Source: Paenibacillus monticola
GTDB taxonomy: Bacteria; Bacillota; Bacilli; Paenibacillales; Paenibacillaceae
Assembly (NCBI RefSeq): GCF_009664975.1
Contig: NZ_WJXB01000008.1
Location: 62,001-126,000, forward strand
DNA length: 64,000 nucleotides
Direction: 5' to 3'
In this document: in pieces, positions 1-9,108 of the stretch
How positions within the stretch are numbered: position 1 is the first letter of the stretch
Layout: the number at the start of each line of letters is the position of its first letter
Position numbers and translations under genes: made by a program
Notes under the pieces: generated by a model
What the model saw: the letters and a program-made list of their open reading frames with translations, nothing else
Database searches by the model: none
Told to the model about the DNA's origin: nothing

Positions 1-2
1 CA

Positions 3-251
3 ACGGAGCTGCTCTCTAAGCCCTCCATGTCTTTAGAGGCCGTCAATCAGGCCATTGGCGATTTGCTGAGTGCATTGGATACTTCTGAACAGTCCAACCG
101 CCGTATTATTGAGAGCTGTCAGGATTATACATCCAAGATGACAACGATCAATACGCAGCTGAGCAATCGTTTAGGGATTAACGAAGCCCAGCAGCCTGAG
201 GCTCTGAAGCAAGGTGGCACGGACAATCAACTGAGCAATTTCCTCAACTAA
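3..251 (+). CDS. C-terminal part of an unrecognised protein (cut by window edge)
   Basis: The frame is open to the left edge; the first in-window ATG is at 27, but codons from position 3 read without a stop, so this is most likely the C-terminal end of a longer gene. The visible 83 residues are polar and probably helical (SNRRIIESCQDY, TTINTQLSNRLG) with no membrane segment or motif I recognise. The tail is rich in Gln and Asn. No terminator is obvious directly after the stop. Function unknown. Confidence 0.6.
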   Translation, partial: TELLSKPSMSLEAVNQAIGDLLSALDTSEQSNRRIIESCQDYTSKMTTINTQLSNRLGINEAQQPEALKQGGTDNQLSNFLN

Positions 252-503
252 GGGATCCTATTTGCGCAAGTATTCATTCATAAATCCGCACTTTCACACA
301 TAAGTTGTCACAAGACTACATGTGGAGAAGGTGAGGATAGGCATATGACTCTGGGATGCTTGATACTTGTGCTTATCATCGTAGCCAGCAGTGAGAAAGC
401 AGAAGCTATTGCAGAACTGAATGATGACAGCTCCTAACGCAATTATTTCAAATTTAAATGAGTTCTCCGACACTTCGTGATTCAAGCAATTTCCAACGGT
501 GTA

Positions 504-521
504 TTGGGTATAATAACCCAA
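504..521. promoter_or_regulatory. 18-bp inverted repeat over a TATAAT box upstream of the FNT gene
   Basis: TTGGGT-ATAATA-ACCCAA forms 6-bp perfect arms and contains TATAAT at 509-514. A good -35 hexamer at 16-18 bp spacing is not visible, so activation by a regulator is possible. The rest of the 252-576 gap shows no convincing gene. Confidence 0.4.
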
Positions 522-576
522 GGGCTGACCCATTAGCTCTACTCGTTGAAAATACCACTTTTGGAGCGGAGGTCAC

Positions 577-1365
577 ATGGAGAACGAGGCGTTGCTGCAG
601 GTAGAACGATTGGCTCTCAAGAAACAGAAGATTTATCGGCAAAGCGTATTTCGTTATATTGCCAGGGCCATGCTAGCCAGTATGTTTATCGGATTCGGTG
701 TAATTGTAGCGTTCAAGACAGGCAACTTCTTCTATATGGAGCAATCACCGATGACTTATCCGATGGCTGCGATAACGTTTGGTGCAGCTATTATTCTGAT
801 CTCATACGGTGGCGGTGATCTGTTTACTGGAGATACGTTTTATTTCACTTATGCCGCATTAAGGCGCAAGATGCAATGGACCGAAGTCGTTCGGATGTGG
901 GTAATCAGCTATATCGGAAACATTCTCGGTGCGGCTGCTTTTGCATTGTTGATCTATTTAACAGGGCTGTTTTATGACTCCAATGTAAATGGATTTTTGC
1001 TCAATGTGGTGGCTCATAAGATGGAGGCTCCTGCGATACAGTTGTTCTTCCGGGCTATTCTTTGTAACTGGCTAGTCTGTCTGGCTTTTTTCGTTCCGAT
1101 GTCGATGAAAGGCGACGGAGCCAAGATGTTTGCGATGGTCTTGTTTGTATTCTGCTTCTTTATCTCCGGTTATGAGCATAGTATTGCGAATATGTGTACC
1201 TTCGCTATCGCGCTGGTGCTTGATCATCCCGGAACCATATCGTGGGGTGGTGTAGTGCACAATCTTGTGCCTGTAACTCTGGGTAATCTAATTGGCGGCG
1301 GTGTCTTGATGGGGGTTATGTACTACTATGTGAATAAGCCCTTTTTGGATGATGAGCAGCATTAA
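577..1365 (+). CDS. Formate/nitrite transporter (FNT) family channel
   Basis: A 262-residue integral membrane protein with about six hydrophobic segments and FNT hallmarks: a GGGDLFTGDT segment near residue 80, ILCNWLVCLAFF near 160, SGYEHSIANM near 200 and a terminal NLIGGGVLMG segment. FNT proteins are pentameric channels passing formate, nitrite or hydrosulfide. The start is supported by GGAGCGGAGG about 5 bases before ATG 577. It is monocistronic, with a terminator 46 bp downstream. Substrate cannot be decided from sequence; no nitrite reductase or formate lyase gene is adjacent. The N-terminus is longer than minimal FocA/NirC proteins. Confidence 0.88.
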   Translation: MENEALLQVERLALKKQKIYRQSVFRYIARAMLASMFIGFGVIVAFKTGNFFYMEQSPMTYPMAAITFGAAIILISYGGGDLFTGDTFYFTYAALRRKMQWTEVVRMWVISYIGNILGAAAFALLIYLTGLFYDSNVNGFLLNVVAHKMEAPAIQLFFRAILCNWLVCLAFFVPMSMKGDGAKMFAMVLFVFCFFISGYEHSIANMCTFAIALVLDHPGTISWGGVVHNLVPVTLGNLIGGGVLMGVMYYYVNKPFLDDEQH

Positions 1366-1410
1366 GTGGAAGAACAGAGGTTACTAGTTAGTACTTACGG
1401 TTATAGGCTT

Positions 1411-1438
1411 CGCCCCCTGTAGGGGGCGGGGTTTTTTT
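1411..1438 (+). terminator. Rho-independent terminator of the FNT gene
   Basis: CGCCCCC-TGTA-GGGGGCG stem followed by GGG and seven T residues. Confidence 0.9.
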
Positions 1439-1529
1439 GAAAAGATAAGAATTTATAGGTTTCACATGATAACTTATCCATATATTTCTCGATTTATCTC
1501 CTGACTATAGAGAATATGAGACTATCAAG

Positions 1530-1970
1530 TCAGTGCATGTTCCAATAGATAGGGGCCTTGTCACCAAGCGTACCTTCCAGTGAGCCGCCCTCCTTACGCC
1601 AATATTCAATGCCGCCTATCATCTCCTTAACCGGATAGCCTAATGCAGCAAGTTTTGCAGCCGCTTTGCTTGCTCCGTTACAGGCCGGCCCCCAGCAATA
1701 CAGGACTAGGACATCTCCTTTAGGAAATACCAGGGTGGAACGTTTAATCTGTCCGAAGGGGAGGGACAAGGCGCCCGGCAGGTGGGCTTCCTCATAAGAC
1801 TGTGCATCACGGACATCAATGATTGTGAATCCGATAATGCCCTCCTGCAAATCGAATGCGACATCGGCAATATCGGTTTCATACCGACCTTTGGCTGTGA
1901 AATATTCTACTGCTTCTTCAGGCCGCGCGGCTGGTGTACTAAGCACCTGTGTTTTAGGTTTGATCTTCAT
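1530..1970 (-). CDS. Rhodanese-like sulfurtransferase domain protein
   Basis: A 146-residue single-domain rhodanese. Visible are the IIDVRDAQSYEEAHLPGA motif (about residues 50-67) and the active-site loop YCWGPACNGA with Cys92 as probable persulfide-carrying cysteine and a second Cys97. The C-terminal MIGGIEYWRKEGGSLEG is typical of the fold. Such proteins move sulfane sulfur or act in redox and detoxification. It is cytoplasmic (no signal peptide) and divergent from the LysR gene at 2093, with about 120 bp between them, which suggests that regulator controls it. Physiological partner unknown. Confidence 0.85.
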   Translation of the reverse strand: MKIKPKTQVLSTPAARPEEAVEYFTAKGRYETDIADVAFDLQEGIIGFTIIDVRDAQSYEEAHLPGALSLPFGQIKRSTLVFPKGDVLVLYCWGPACNGASKAAAKLAALGYPVKEMIGGIEYWRKEGGSLEGTLGDKAPIYWNMH

Positions 1971-2029
1971 CGTAGAGCCTCCTAAAAGTTTGAGTTTCTG
2001 AATATATTGTATAACACCTTGTAAATTAC

Positions 2030-2056
2030 AGTTATCTATAGTATTGGATGATAACT
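2030..2056. promoter_or_regulatory. Candidate LysR operator in the rhodanese/lysR intergenic region
   Basis: AGTTATC (2030-2036) and GATAACT (2050-2056) form perfect 7-bp arms separated by 13 bp, within the divergent promoter region. LysR regulators commonly bind interrupted dyads of this kind; assignment is inferred from position. Confidence 0.45.
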
Positions 2057-2092
2057 ATCGAAATTATTGATATATAGATTGGAGAAGTTACG

Positions 2093-2965
2093 ATGGAATT
2101 GACCTATTTGCGTACCTTTTGTGAAGTGGTTACCTGCGGTAGCTATACCCGGGCGGCAGAAAATCTGGGTTATGCCCAGTCCAGTATAACCGCACAGATT
2201 GCCAAGCTGGAGGAAGTATATGGAGCGATACTGCTGGAGCGGGTGGGTCGAGGGATGATGCCTACTTTTGCTGGTAAAAGCCTGCTGCCCTATGCACGGC
2301 AAATGCTGGCACTGAATGAAGAAGTGAAGGGGATTATCTCCGGTGGGAACAAAGGTATACTAGCGATCGGTGCGATTGAGAGCTTGGCGGCATACTACTT
2401 GCCTCATCGCCTGCATCACTACAGAGACCGATATCCAGGTATTCAACTGCGTGTTCAGCCTGGATCAGAGGTAGAGATTATCACAGCTGTAAAAGAGAAA
2501 TCAGCTGACTTTGGTTTGATCTTCGATACGCCTTATGTATCGGAGGAACTGGTATCACTGGCGCTACGGCAGGAGCAATTGTTTATTATTACACATCCTG
2601 AGCATCCCTTAGCACTTCAGCCTGAACTTTCACTCTCGCAGTTGGCAGGAGAGCCGCTCATCCTAACGGAGGATACTTGTACCTACAGGCAGTATTTACT
2701 GCATGAGTTGAAGCAGTCCGGCATATCCCCCAGAATTGATATGGAGTTCGGAAATCTGGAGGGGATAAAACAAGCAGTGAAGCATCAGTGGGGAACTGCA
2801 TTCTTACCGGGCTATGCGATTGAGGAAGAAAGACGACAGGGCTCAATAAGAGCCATTCCCATAGCCGGCGCTGAACAAAGATTCTATATTCAGCTGATTT
2901 ACCGCAAGGATCGCTTCCTTCCACCCGCTTATAGTGATTTTATTAAACAAATGCAAGTGCAATAG
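2093..2965 (+). CDS. LysR family transcriptional regulator
   Basis: A 290-residue protein with the LysR N-terminal winged helix-turn-helix (TYLRTFCEVVTCGSYTRAAE, then SSITAQIAKLE; residues 1-65) and a periplasmic-binding-protein-like effector domain (residues about 90-290). The start is supported by GGAGAAG seven bases before ATG 2093. It is divergent from the rhodanese gene. Its end lies only 4 bp from the convergent TPM gene end at 2970, with no terminator between, so transcripts probably overlap. Effector is unknown. Confidence 0.9.
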   Translation: MELTYLRTFCEVVTCGSYTRAAENLGYAQSSITAQIAKLEEVYGAILLERVGRGMMPTFAGKSLLPYARQMLALNEEVKGIISGGNKGILAIGAIESLAAYYLPHRLHHYRDRYPGIQLRVQPGSEVEIITAVKEKSADFGLIFDTPYVSEELVSLALRQEQLFIITHPEHPLALQPELSLSQLAGEPLILTEDTCTYRQYLLHELKQSGISPRIDMEFGNLEGIKQAVKHQWGTAFLPGYAIEEERRQGSIRAIPIAGAEQRFYIQLIYRKDRFLPPAYSDFIKQMQVQ

Positions 2966-2969
2966 GGGC

Positions 2970-5294
2970 TTACCACTTGGAGCCGCCGGAAGAACGCCCC
3001 CCTGATTTACCTCCGCCTCCACCCCAAGAGGAACCACCGGAAGAACGACCCCCACCGCCTCCAAATCCGCCAGAAGAGGGCGGCCCGGAGGACATACGTT
3101 TGCGGGCTTGTTCTTTACGCTGTCTTTCTCTCATCAGGGCCAGCTGAGCTTGACGTTCCTCTTCCTCTAGTTGACGGACAAGCCTGCTTACTTCATCTAC
3201 AAAGGAATCTATCTGCACAGTAAAAGACTGACCAAGCGCTTCCAGCTCATCCAGATTAGCCGGACGGGCAGACAGCCTCTGCTCCAGTTCAGCATATTCC
3301 GGCAGAAGGGATAGCTGGAAGTGGGTTCTTGATGTTAAGCCCCGGCTCTGAAGCATCTGTTGTGCCGTATCCACGCGGATTTGCCCTTCTGAAAAGAGTC
3401 GTGTGACTTTATCCAACCGTTCCTGAAGCTCATCCAAACTTCTCGTGAGATGGTTAAACTGTTGTCCGGCCTCATCCTGCATGGACATCAGTTGGTCAAG
3501 TCCACTGCGTGCTTTATCATATTCACCGCGCTCATCACTGGTCCAAGTCTCAAGCTGCGGCACTTCAGTGGCACCCTCACGCAGGCGTCTACTCCATTCC
3601 TCCAACACTTCTTCTATACTGGTTATATGCTGTTCTACAAAATAACCCCGAGCCTCGGTAATTCGACTCTGCAGCCCATCTCTTTGCTGCTTCAGCTGGC
3701 TCCAATTGCTCAGGACAGTTTCCAGGTCTCTACGATTATTCTGCCGCAAAAGGGCCTGTCGTTCCGTCATTGCGACAGCTTCATTCAGAAGGGAATCAAG
3801 GTGTGTAGCAATCTTTCGCACTTCATCCATGTCACCGCTACGCAGAGGTTCCTCTAGTGCAGCAGCCTCTGCATTGGCTTGATCTAGAGAGTCATAGGGT
3901 TTAACTTTCATATTCTGCAATGAATGTTGTTCAATGATCCCGGCGATTTTGGTGCGAGCAGCCGACAAAACTCCGGGGAATTCATTCACCTTATCTTCGT
4001 AGGTATCCACATCCTGAAGATCCTGCTCAATCTTCTCCTGCAGTTCTTGTGCATCCTCAGTAACTTCCTGTGCCGCAATCGGATCGAAGAGCTCTAATTG
4101 ATCAGCCTTAGCCGTCTCCTCCGTGAGTTCCTTAATATCTTCTATAATCTCTTGCAGCGCAAAGCCAGTTTCCTTAACCGTACTCTGCAGTTGTTCGTCA
4201 ATCTCCGGCGCATCCTTTTTCAGCTCTGTGATGCGCTGTTTGACGTTGCGGTCTGCTTCGCTAATGACAGCGATGTTCCTTTCTTCCGTTTCAATCGCTG
4301 ATTGGAAAGAAAGTTCGGTCTGCTGAAGCTGCTCCAGAGCTGCCTTTAGGGCAGAGAGCTGGTACAGCGGAGGTAAGGAGCCCTTGCCTTTGCTCTGGAC
4401 TGCGGAGATCTGAATGAGCTGGTCAGATAGGCGTTTAGAGATCGCCTCAACCATTTCTCCTGTTTTGCCCTGAACAATTCCCTGGAATGGCTTCAGTGTT
4501 TCCAAAGCCTGGCTAGCTCGTACAAGCAAATCAGATAATTTCTCCTGCTGTTCACTGAGCTGCTTACGACGACGCAGTCCTGACAGAACTACGAATAACA
4601 CAAGCAGTAGTAGTACAGCTCCGATTACAATAGCTGCAAGGATGAGTGGAGACAGGCCGGAAGAGCTAACGTTCACAGTGCCTGCTGTACCACTGTCGGA
4701 TTTACCGCTGTTCTCAGTGTCGGTTGTACTACTATCCGCTGTGCCACTGTCCGAGCTGCCAATAGCGTTGCTGCCTCCTGGGCTTTCAGTAGCAGAACCA
4801 GTATCTGGGGAACTGACGACGGACGGTATAGCTATTATTAGGGAGGATACTCCCCCGGCGAAATCGCCATCTTTGGCATAAGGAATGAAATAAGTATCGA
4901 TCAGCTTGGTAATAGCTGAGCTTCCAGTGCTCCCACCCTGATTTTGCGACCAAGAGTTCAATGAAGTCTGCAGTCCTGGATTATCAAAATGGAGTTCGAT
5001 CTGCTGATCTCCGGCAGAAATCAATAAGAGAATATCTCGTGTGGAAAGTTTCCATGCATCATAGATATCACTCGCATATTCATTTGAAGCCATTCCTTTT
5101 AAAGAATCCACAGTTAGCACGTGAAATGTAAAAAGATCTGTGGTAGCCATCTTTTCAATAGAAGCGATTTCTGCTGTACTAAGCATACCGGCTTCATCTG
5201 TAACTAATCCTTGCTGAGTATGAGCACCTATAGCGTATACACTGGGTATCCACAGCAGGCTAAGCATCAAGAACAACGCTATATATTTCTTCAA
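2970..5294 (-). CDS. TPM-domain membrane protein with long coiled coil and Gly/Ser-rich tail
   Basis: 774 residues. There is a signal peptide (residues 1-22), then a TPM domain of the TLP18.3/Psb32/MOLO-1 type (about 30-155, including QQGLVTDEAGMLST), a Ser/Thr/Gly-rich linker, one transmembrane helix near residue 220 (LILAAIVIGAVLLLLVLFVV), and about 480 residues of mostly coiled-coil sequence. The end is a Gly-rich tail of GGFGGGGGR type, as in YgcG-like proteins. Topology would place TPM outside and the coiled coil inside. TPM proteins often sit with PspA-like envelope-stress proteins, but no such neighbour is present here. Catalytic activity of TPM domains is uncertain. Confidence 0.8.
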   Translation of the reverse strand: MKKYIALFLMLSLLWIPSVYAIGAHTQQGLVTDEAGMLSTAEIASIEKMATTDLFTFHVLTVDSLKGMASNEYASDIYDAWKLSTRDILLLISAGDQQIELHFDNPGLQTSLNSWSQNQGGSTGSSAITKLIDTYFIPYAKDGDFAGGVSSLIIAIPSVVSSPDTGSATESPGGSNAIGSSDSGTADSSTTDTENSGKSDSGTAGTVNVSSSGLSPLILAAIVIGAVLLLLVLFVVLSGLRRRKQLSEQQEKLSDLLVRASQALETLKPFQGIVQGKTGEMVEAISKRLSDQLIQISAVQSKGKGSLPPLYQLSALKAALEQLQQTELSFQSAIETEERNIAVISEADRNVKQRITELKKDAPEIDEQLQSTVKETGFALQEIIEDIKELTEETAKADQLELFDPIAAQEVTEDAQELQEKIEQDLQDVDTYEDKVNEFPGVLSAARTKIAGIIEQHSLQNMKVKPYDSLDQANAEAAALEEPLRSGDMDEVRKIATHLDSLLNEAVAMTERQALLRQNNRRDLETVLSNWSQLKQQRDGLQSRITEARGYFVEQHITSIEEVLEEWSRRLREGATEVPQLETWTSDERGEYDKARSGLDQLMSMQDEAGQQFNHLTRSLDELQERLDKVTRLFSEGQIRVDTAQQMLQSRGLTSRTHFQLSLLPEYAELEQRLSARPANLDELEALGQSFTVQIDSFVDEVSRLVRQLEEEERQAQLALMRERQRKEQARKRMSSGPPSSGGFGGGGGRSSGGSSWGGGGGKSGGRSSGGSKW

Positions 5295-5409
5295 GCTGAC
5301 ACGCTCCGATCCTTAGGACTTTTATTCATTATATTATGCTACTAATTATACTATATCATTAAACAATACTTGACTGCGGCTAAGTCCCTTTGCCCCAAAA
5401 ACAGAATAA

Positions 5410-5445
5410 CAAAAAACCGCATTCCCCGTAAAAAAGGAATGCGGT
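5410..5445 (-). terminator. Rho-independent terminator of the Fur-box small gene
   Basis: Ten-bp perfect arms ACCGCATTCC / GGAATGCGGT, followed on the minus strand by a run of six to seven T, 15 bp after the stop of the small ORF at 5460. Confidence 0.85.
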
Positions 5446-5459
5446 CATGTATATAATTA

Positions 5460-5603
5460 TTATCTGATTTGCAGGCATAAAATGTACTGCAACCTGGATT
5501 TAATCTCTTTTTGCCATTTCAAATCTCCAACTTTAACGGCAAGATTGAGCAGATCCAGATAATCGTCAACCTGCAATGCGGTCCGGGTAGTGGCTATATT
5601 CAT
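5460..5603 (-). CDS. 47-residue protein, predicted iron (Fur) regulated
   Basis: Reading leftward from ATG 5603 gives MNIATTRTALQVDDYLDLLN and then a helical, charged stretch ending LCLQIR. The start has AAGGAGA about 10 bases upstream. The centre (DDYLDLLNLAVKVGDLKWQK) resembles the short amphipathic IDEAL-type helix, but I cannot assign a family. The gene is a complete unit: Fur box at 5632-5650, ribosome binding site, ORF and own terminator. In B. subtilis, Fur controls small proteins (FbpA/B/C) of the iron-sparing response; an analogous role here is inference. Could alternatively be part of a small RNA. Confidence 0.7.
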   Translation of the reverse strand: MNIATTRTALQVDDYLDLLNLAVKVGDLKWQKEIKSRLQYILCLQIR

Positions 5604-5631
5604 GGGTGTTCAGTCTCCTTTTAATCAATCT

Positions 5632-5650
5632 AATAATGATAATCATTATC
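5632..5650. promoter_or_regulatory. Fur box, near consensus
   Basis: AATAATGATAATCATTATC matches the 19-bp consensus GATAATGATAATCATTATC at 18 of 19 positions. It lies 29 bp upstream of the small minus-strand ORF at 5603 and 224 bp upstream of the plus-strand gene at 5874. On the minus strand, TTGCTT-N17-GATAAT further upstream is a possible promoter. Confidence 0.88.
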
Positions 5651-5873
5651 AACCGTTATAGCTATTATCCACATATTACAGGTAAAAAGCAATATAAAAA
5701 TAAAGGATCTTACTTTGAAATTGTTACAATTTTAAATACTGGCGAAAAGAGGGGGATTTGCACATTTTATATGGAATAAAGGACGAACTAGCAGGAACCC
5801 TACCATTTTTTGTCGAATACAGGATTGGTGTGAATGTTGATATCTGAATTTCTGGAAAAAAGGGGAATTTGCG

Positions 5874-8800
5874 ATGAAGCGGTGTAAACTCTTGCTTCTG
5901 ATTAGTCTTGTGCTTGTACTTGCACCTCCTGTTGCCGCTCATGCTCAAAAAGAGGATATTAGGTACCAGGCAGAATTGGATTATCCGCCATACAAATACT
6001 TACAGAATGGATATTTGACTGGTTTTGATGTGGATCTGACCAGTATGATTTTTGAGAAACAGGATTATATGCTCCATTATAGTACAGGTAAATGGGGCGA
6101 AGTGCAAAAGCGGTTGATTCAGGGAGATATTGATACAACCGGACTTATGGCTGTTACCGAAGAAAGAAAGCAGCAGGTATTATTCTCGAAGCCTGTACTA
6201 AGAACCTATATATCCGTCTACGCAAGACAAAGCAAAGTATTCAAAAGTGCAGTGAACCTGAGCACTTTAGGCAACTATAAGATAGGGGTAGGCAAAGATC
6301 AATATACGGAAAGTGTATTGCGCAGCAAGGCAGGAATTAAACAATACATAGAATATGCAACGGTTTCGGATGCCCTGAAAGCACTTGACAACGGGGAGAT
6401 TGACCTATTATTTGAGAATCAGGATGTGGTTGATTACCTGATTGTTGATAAGGGATTAACGGGTAACATTGTACGTGAAATGAGTGATCTATACCCGAGG
6501 GACTTTGCCTATGGGGTAAATAAGTCCTCACCGGAGCTGGTTTCTTACATTAATGCCCGGCTGGAGCGTCTGCAGCGTTCTGGAGCTTTTGAAGAATTGC
6601 ACCAGCAATATTTTTTGGAACATTCCGATTACTATAAATCATTAATACGCAGCCGCATTATTTCCTGGGTAGTCATCGGACTCTGTCTTCTGGTATTTGG
6701 TGGAGTTTTACTTAAAATGTATATTAATCACTTGCGGCGGGTAATTCACTCCGAACAGCAATTTTTTGAAGATGTTATAGATCATACCGGGAGTATGGTT
6801 TGGGCGGTCCAAGCAGATAAAAGGACTGTTCGCTTCAACGAATATGCGGAGAGGATGACAGGTTTACGGGAGAAAGATGTATTGGGTAAAAGTATAGATG
6901 ATATCGCAGGTCTGGAGGGAAGTCCTGCTGAGCTCAGGCAACTACTGAAACGAGCGATTCAGCAGGATTATGTCAGTAACGTCGAACTGAAGCTTCCGAA
7001 TAATGCTCCTGCAGCACGGCATTACTCTATCCGGACCACCGTTATCGAAGGGTTAGACAAGCAGACGGCGAAGATTTTTGTGTTAGTCGGACTGGATATT
7101 GATGAACAAAAGCAGAATGAGCTTGAGCTTCAGCGGAGTTATCAGGAGCTGGAATCCACTTATGAAGAGCTGGCGGCGACGGAAGTGGAGCTGCACGATC
7201 AATTCGATAAGCTGCAGATCAGTGAACGCCGCTTTCGTCTGGCTTCGGAGGGCTCAGGGGCATATATGTGGGAACTTGATTGGGAGGATGGACACTATAT
7301 CCTGTCGGATCGTTGGTATGAAGTCATGGGTTATAGTGAGGATGAGATCAACTCGTTCGAGGGAGGGGTGCTTAGTGTTATTCACCCTGATGACCAAGAT
7401 TCCTCCCGTAAGGCAAGGCAAGAACACCTTAACGGTCTTACTCCTATTTATGAGACCGAATATCGGATGCGTACTAAGGATAATAAATATATTTGGTTTG
7501 AGGTTAGAGGGAAAGCGATCGTTGATCCAAGGGACAAAATCCTTTTATTCATTGGTTCATTGATTGATATCAGCAAACGCAAGCAGGTAGAGTTCAAACT
7601 GAACAACAGCTATCAGGAGCTTGAAGCTACGTATGAGCAGCTTACGGCAACCCAGCAGGAGCTGGTGGGACAATATGATATGCTGCTGGAGAATCAGAAG
7701 AACATGCACCGCCTGGCCTATGTGGACTCTTTGAGTAATTTGCCTAACCGTGTATCTTTGTTGGAGTCCATGGAGAATTTTTTTCGGCGGCCAGGAGGTA
7801 CGGCAGCGCTGCTGTTTGTGGATACAGACAATTTCAAATACATTAACGATACGTTAGGGCATAAATTCGGAGATATTCTGATCCGCAAAGCGAGCGAAAG
7901 ATTGCAGTCTGTGGTTAGTGAAGGTGATGTGCTGTCGCGCTTGGGTGGTGATGAATTCGTGATCTTCCTCAAAGATGAGGAGAACCCTGAAGCCGTGTTC
8001 ACATTGGCTGAGAATATTATGAGAGCATTCAGAAAGTCATTTCTGATCGGAGAAAGTAACTTGTACGTCACGGTTAGCATCGGTATTTCGTTTTATCCGG
8101 AGGACGGTGAAACAACAGAAGAAATCCTGAAGAATGCCGATGTAGCTATGTACCGTGCCAAAGAAGAAGGTAAGGGCAGATATGTAGTCTACGATAAGTC
8201 GATGCATACTGCTTTTAATGAGCGGATGAATATTGAAAAACATTTGCGAAGTGCGATGAACAATAATGAATTTGAACTGTATTACCAACCTCAGGTAGAT
8301 ATCCAGTCCGGATTCATCTCCGGATTTGAGGCTTTGATCCGCTGGAACAGCTCGGAGCTGGGTTTTGTTTCGCCGCTTTCATTTATTAAAATAGCCGAAG
8401 ATTCCAGGTTGATTGTGTACATTGGGGAATGGGTGCTTAGAGAAGCCTGCCACGTGATGAAGGGAATTCATGATCGGGTAGGCAGCCGCTACAAAATTTC
8501 GGTCAACATATCAGTCATTCAGATGCTGCAGGACGACTTTACCGATGTTGTGCTGGATAGTCTGGCCGTTAGTGGCCTTATGCCGAACTGCCTCGAACTT
8601 GAAATCACGGAGTCGATCTTTATGGAATCTTTCGACAGCATTGTAAGTAAACTGGAATTTCTGAAATCACGTGGGATCCGGATCGCTTTGGATGATTTCG
8701 GGACTGGCTATTCTTCACTCAGCTATTTACAACAGCTACCCATTTCCACGCTCAAAATGGATAAAACCTTTATTGATTCATTAGCAGACAAAGCCTATAG

Positions 8801-9002
8801 TCAATCTTTCGTCCAGACCATTGTGCAGTTGGGCCATAATATGGGACTGGAGGTCGTGGCGGAAGGTGTAGAAGATGTCAGCCAGCTGGCTTTCCTTAAA
8901 GAAGCCGGTTGCGATAAGATACAAGGCTACCTGATCAGCAGACCCGTACCGGTAAGTCAATTAGAGCCTTTTCTTAAACCGGAGAAGCGTTACGGAGTAT
9001 AG
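5874..9002 (+). CDS. Membrane sensor with SBP_bac_3, PAS, GGDEF and EAL domains
   Basis: 1042 residues in one polypeptide: signal peptide (1-24), extracytoplasmic family 3 solute-binding domain (about 28-255), transmembrane helix (about 262-285), two PAS/PAC domains (about 295-410 and 445-570), GGDEF domain (about 605-770, motif RLGGDEFVIFL intact) and EAL domain (about 785-1030, with GFEALIRW, LEITESIF and DDFGTGYSSL). It is predicted to make and/or degrade cyclic di-GMP in response to a bound small molecule such as an amino acid. The residue expected as Arg of the RxxD inhibitory site before GGDEF is absent (SEGD). AAAAGGGGA precedes ATG 5874. Both catalytic motifs look intact, so net activity is unclear. 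Confidence 0.9.
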   Translation: MKRCKLLLLISLVLVLAPPVAAHAQKEDIRYQAELDYPPYKYLQNGYLTGFDVDLTSMIFEKQDYMLHYSTGKWGEVQKRLIQGDIDTTGLMAVTEERKQQVLFSKPVLRTYISVYARQSKVFKSAVNLSTLGNYKIGVGKDQYTESVLRSKAGIKQYIEYATVSDALKALDNGEIDLLFENQDVVDYLIVDKGLTGNIVREMSDLYPRDFAYGVNKSSPELVSYINARLERLQRSGAFEELHQQYFLEHSDYYKSLIRSRIISWVVIGLCLLVFGGVLLKMYINHLRRVIHSEQQFFEDVIDHTGSMVWAVQADKRTVRFNEYAERMTGLREKDVLGKSIDDIAGLEGSPAELRQLLKRAIQQDYVSNVELKLPNNAPAARHYSIRTTVIEGLDKQTAKIFVLVGLDIDEQKQNELELQRSYQELESTYEELAATEVELHDQFDKLQISERRFRLASEGSGAYMWELDWEDGHYILSDRWYEVMGYSEDEINSFEGGVLSVIHPDDQDSSRKARQEHLNGLTPIYETEYRMRTKDNKYIWFEVRGKAIVDPRDKILLFIGSLIDISKRKQVEFKLNNSYQELEATYEQLTATQQELVGQYDMLLENQKNMHRLAYVDSLSNLPNRVSLLESMENFFRRPGGTAALLFVDTDNFKYINDTLGHKFGDILIRKASERLQSVVSEGDVLSRLGGDEFVIFLKDEENPEAVFTLAENIMRAFRKSFLIGESNLYVTVSIGISFYPEDGETTEEILKNADVAMYRAKEEGKGRYVVYDKSMHTAFNERMNIEKHLRSAMNNNEFELYYQPQVDIQSGFISGFEALIRWNSSELGFVSPLSFIKIAEDSRLIVYIGEWVLREACHVMKGIHDRVGSRYKISVNISVIQMLQDDFTDVVLDSLAVSGLMPNCLELEITESIFMESFDSIVSKLEFLKSRGIRIALDDFGTGYSSLSYLQQLPISTLKMDKTFIDSLADKAYSQSFVQTIVQLGHNMGLEVVAEGVEDVSQLAFLKEAGCDKIQGYLISRPVPVSQLEPFLKPEKRYGV

Positions 9003-9053
9003 AACTCAGCTTAAAAGCAAGAATGAAAGAGCTGGAAAGAGGTAAGTCCAAAT

Positions 9054-9088
9054 AAACGAGCCCCGGAGTTGTCTCCGAGGCTCGTTTT
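9054..9088. terminator. Bidirectional terminator between two c-di-GMP genes
   Basis: AAACGAGCCCCGGAG and CTCCGAGGCTCGTTT form a strong hairpin with one mismatch; T-tracts exist on both strands. It serves the plus gene ending 9002 and the minus gene ending 9109. Confidence 0.85.
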
Positions 9089-9108
9089 TATAAAGACAAT
9101 AATTTTTT

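Noticed and set aside
301..330. FNR or ArcA-type box upstream of the FNT gene
   Set aside because: TGTCACA and ATGTG are present but do not form a TGTGA-N6-TCACA dyad.
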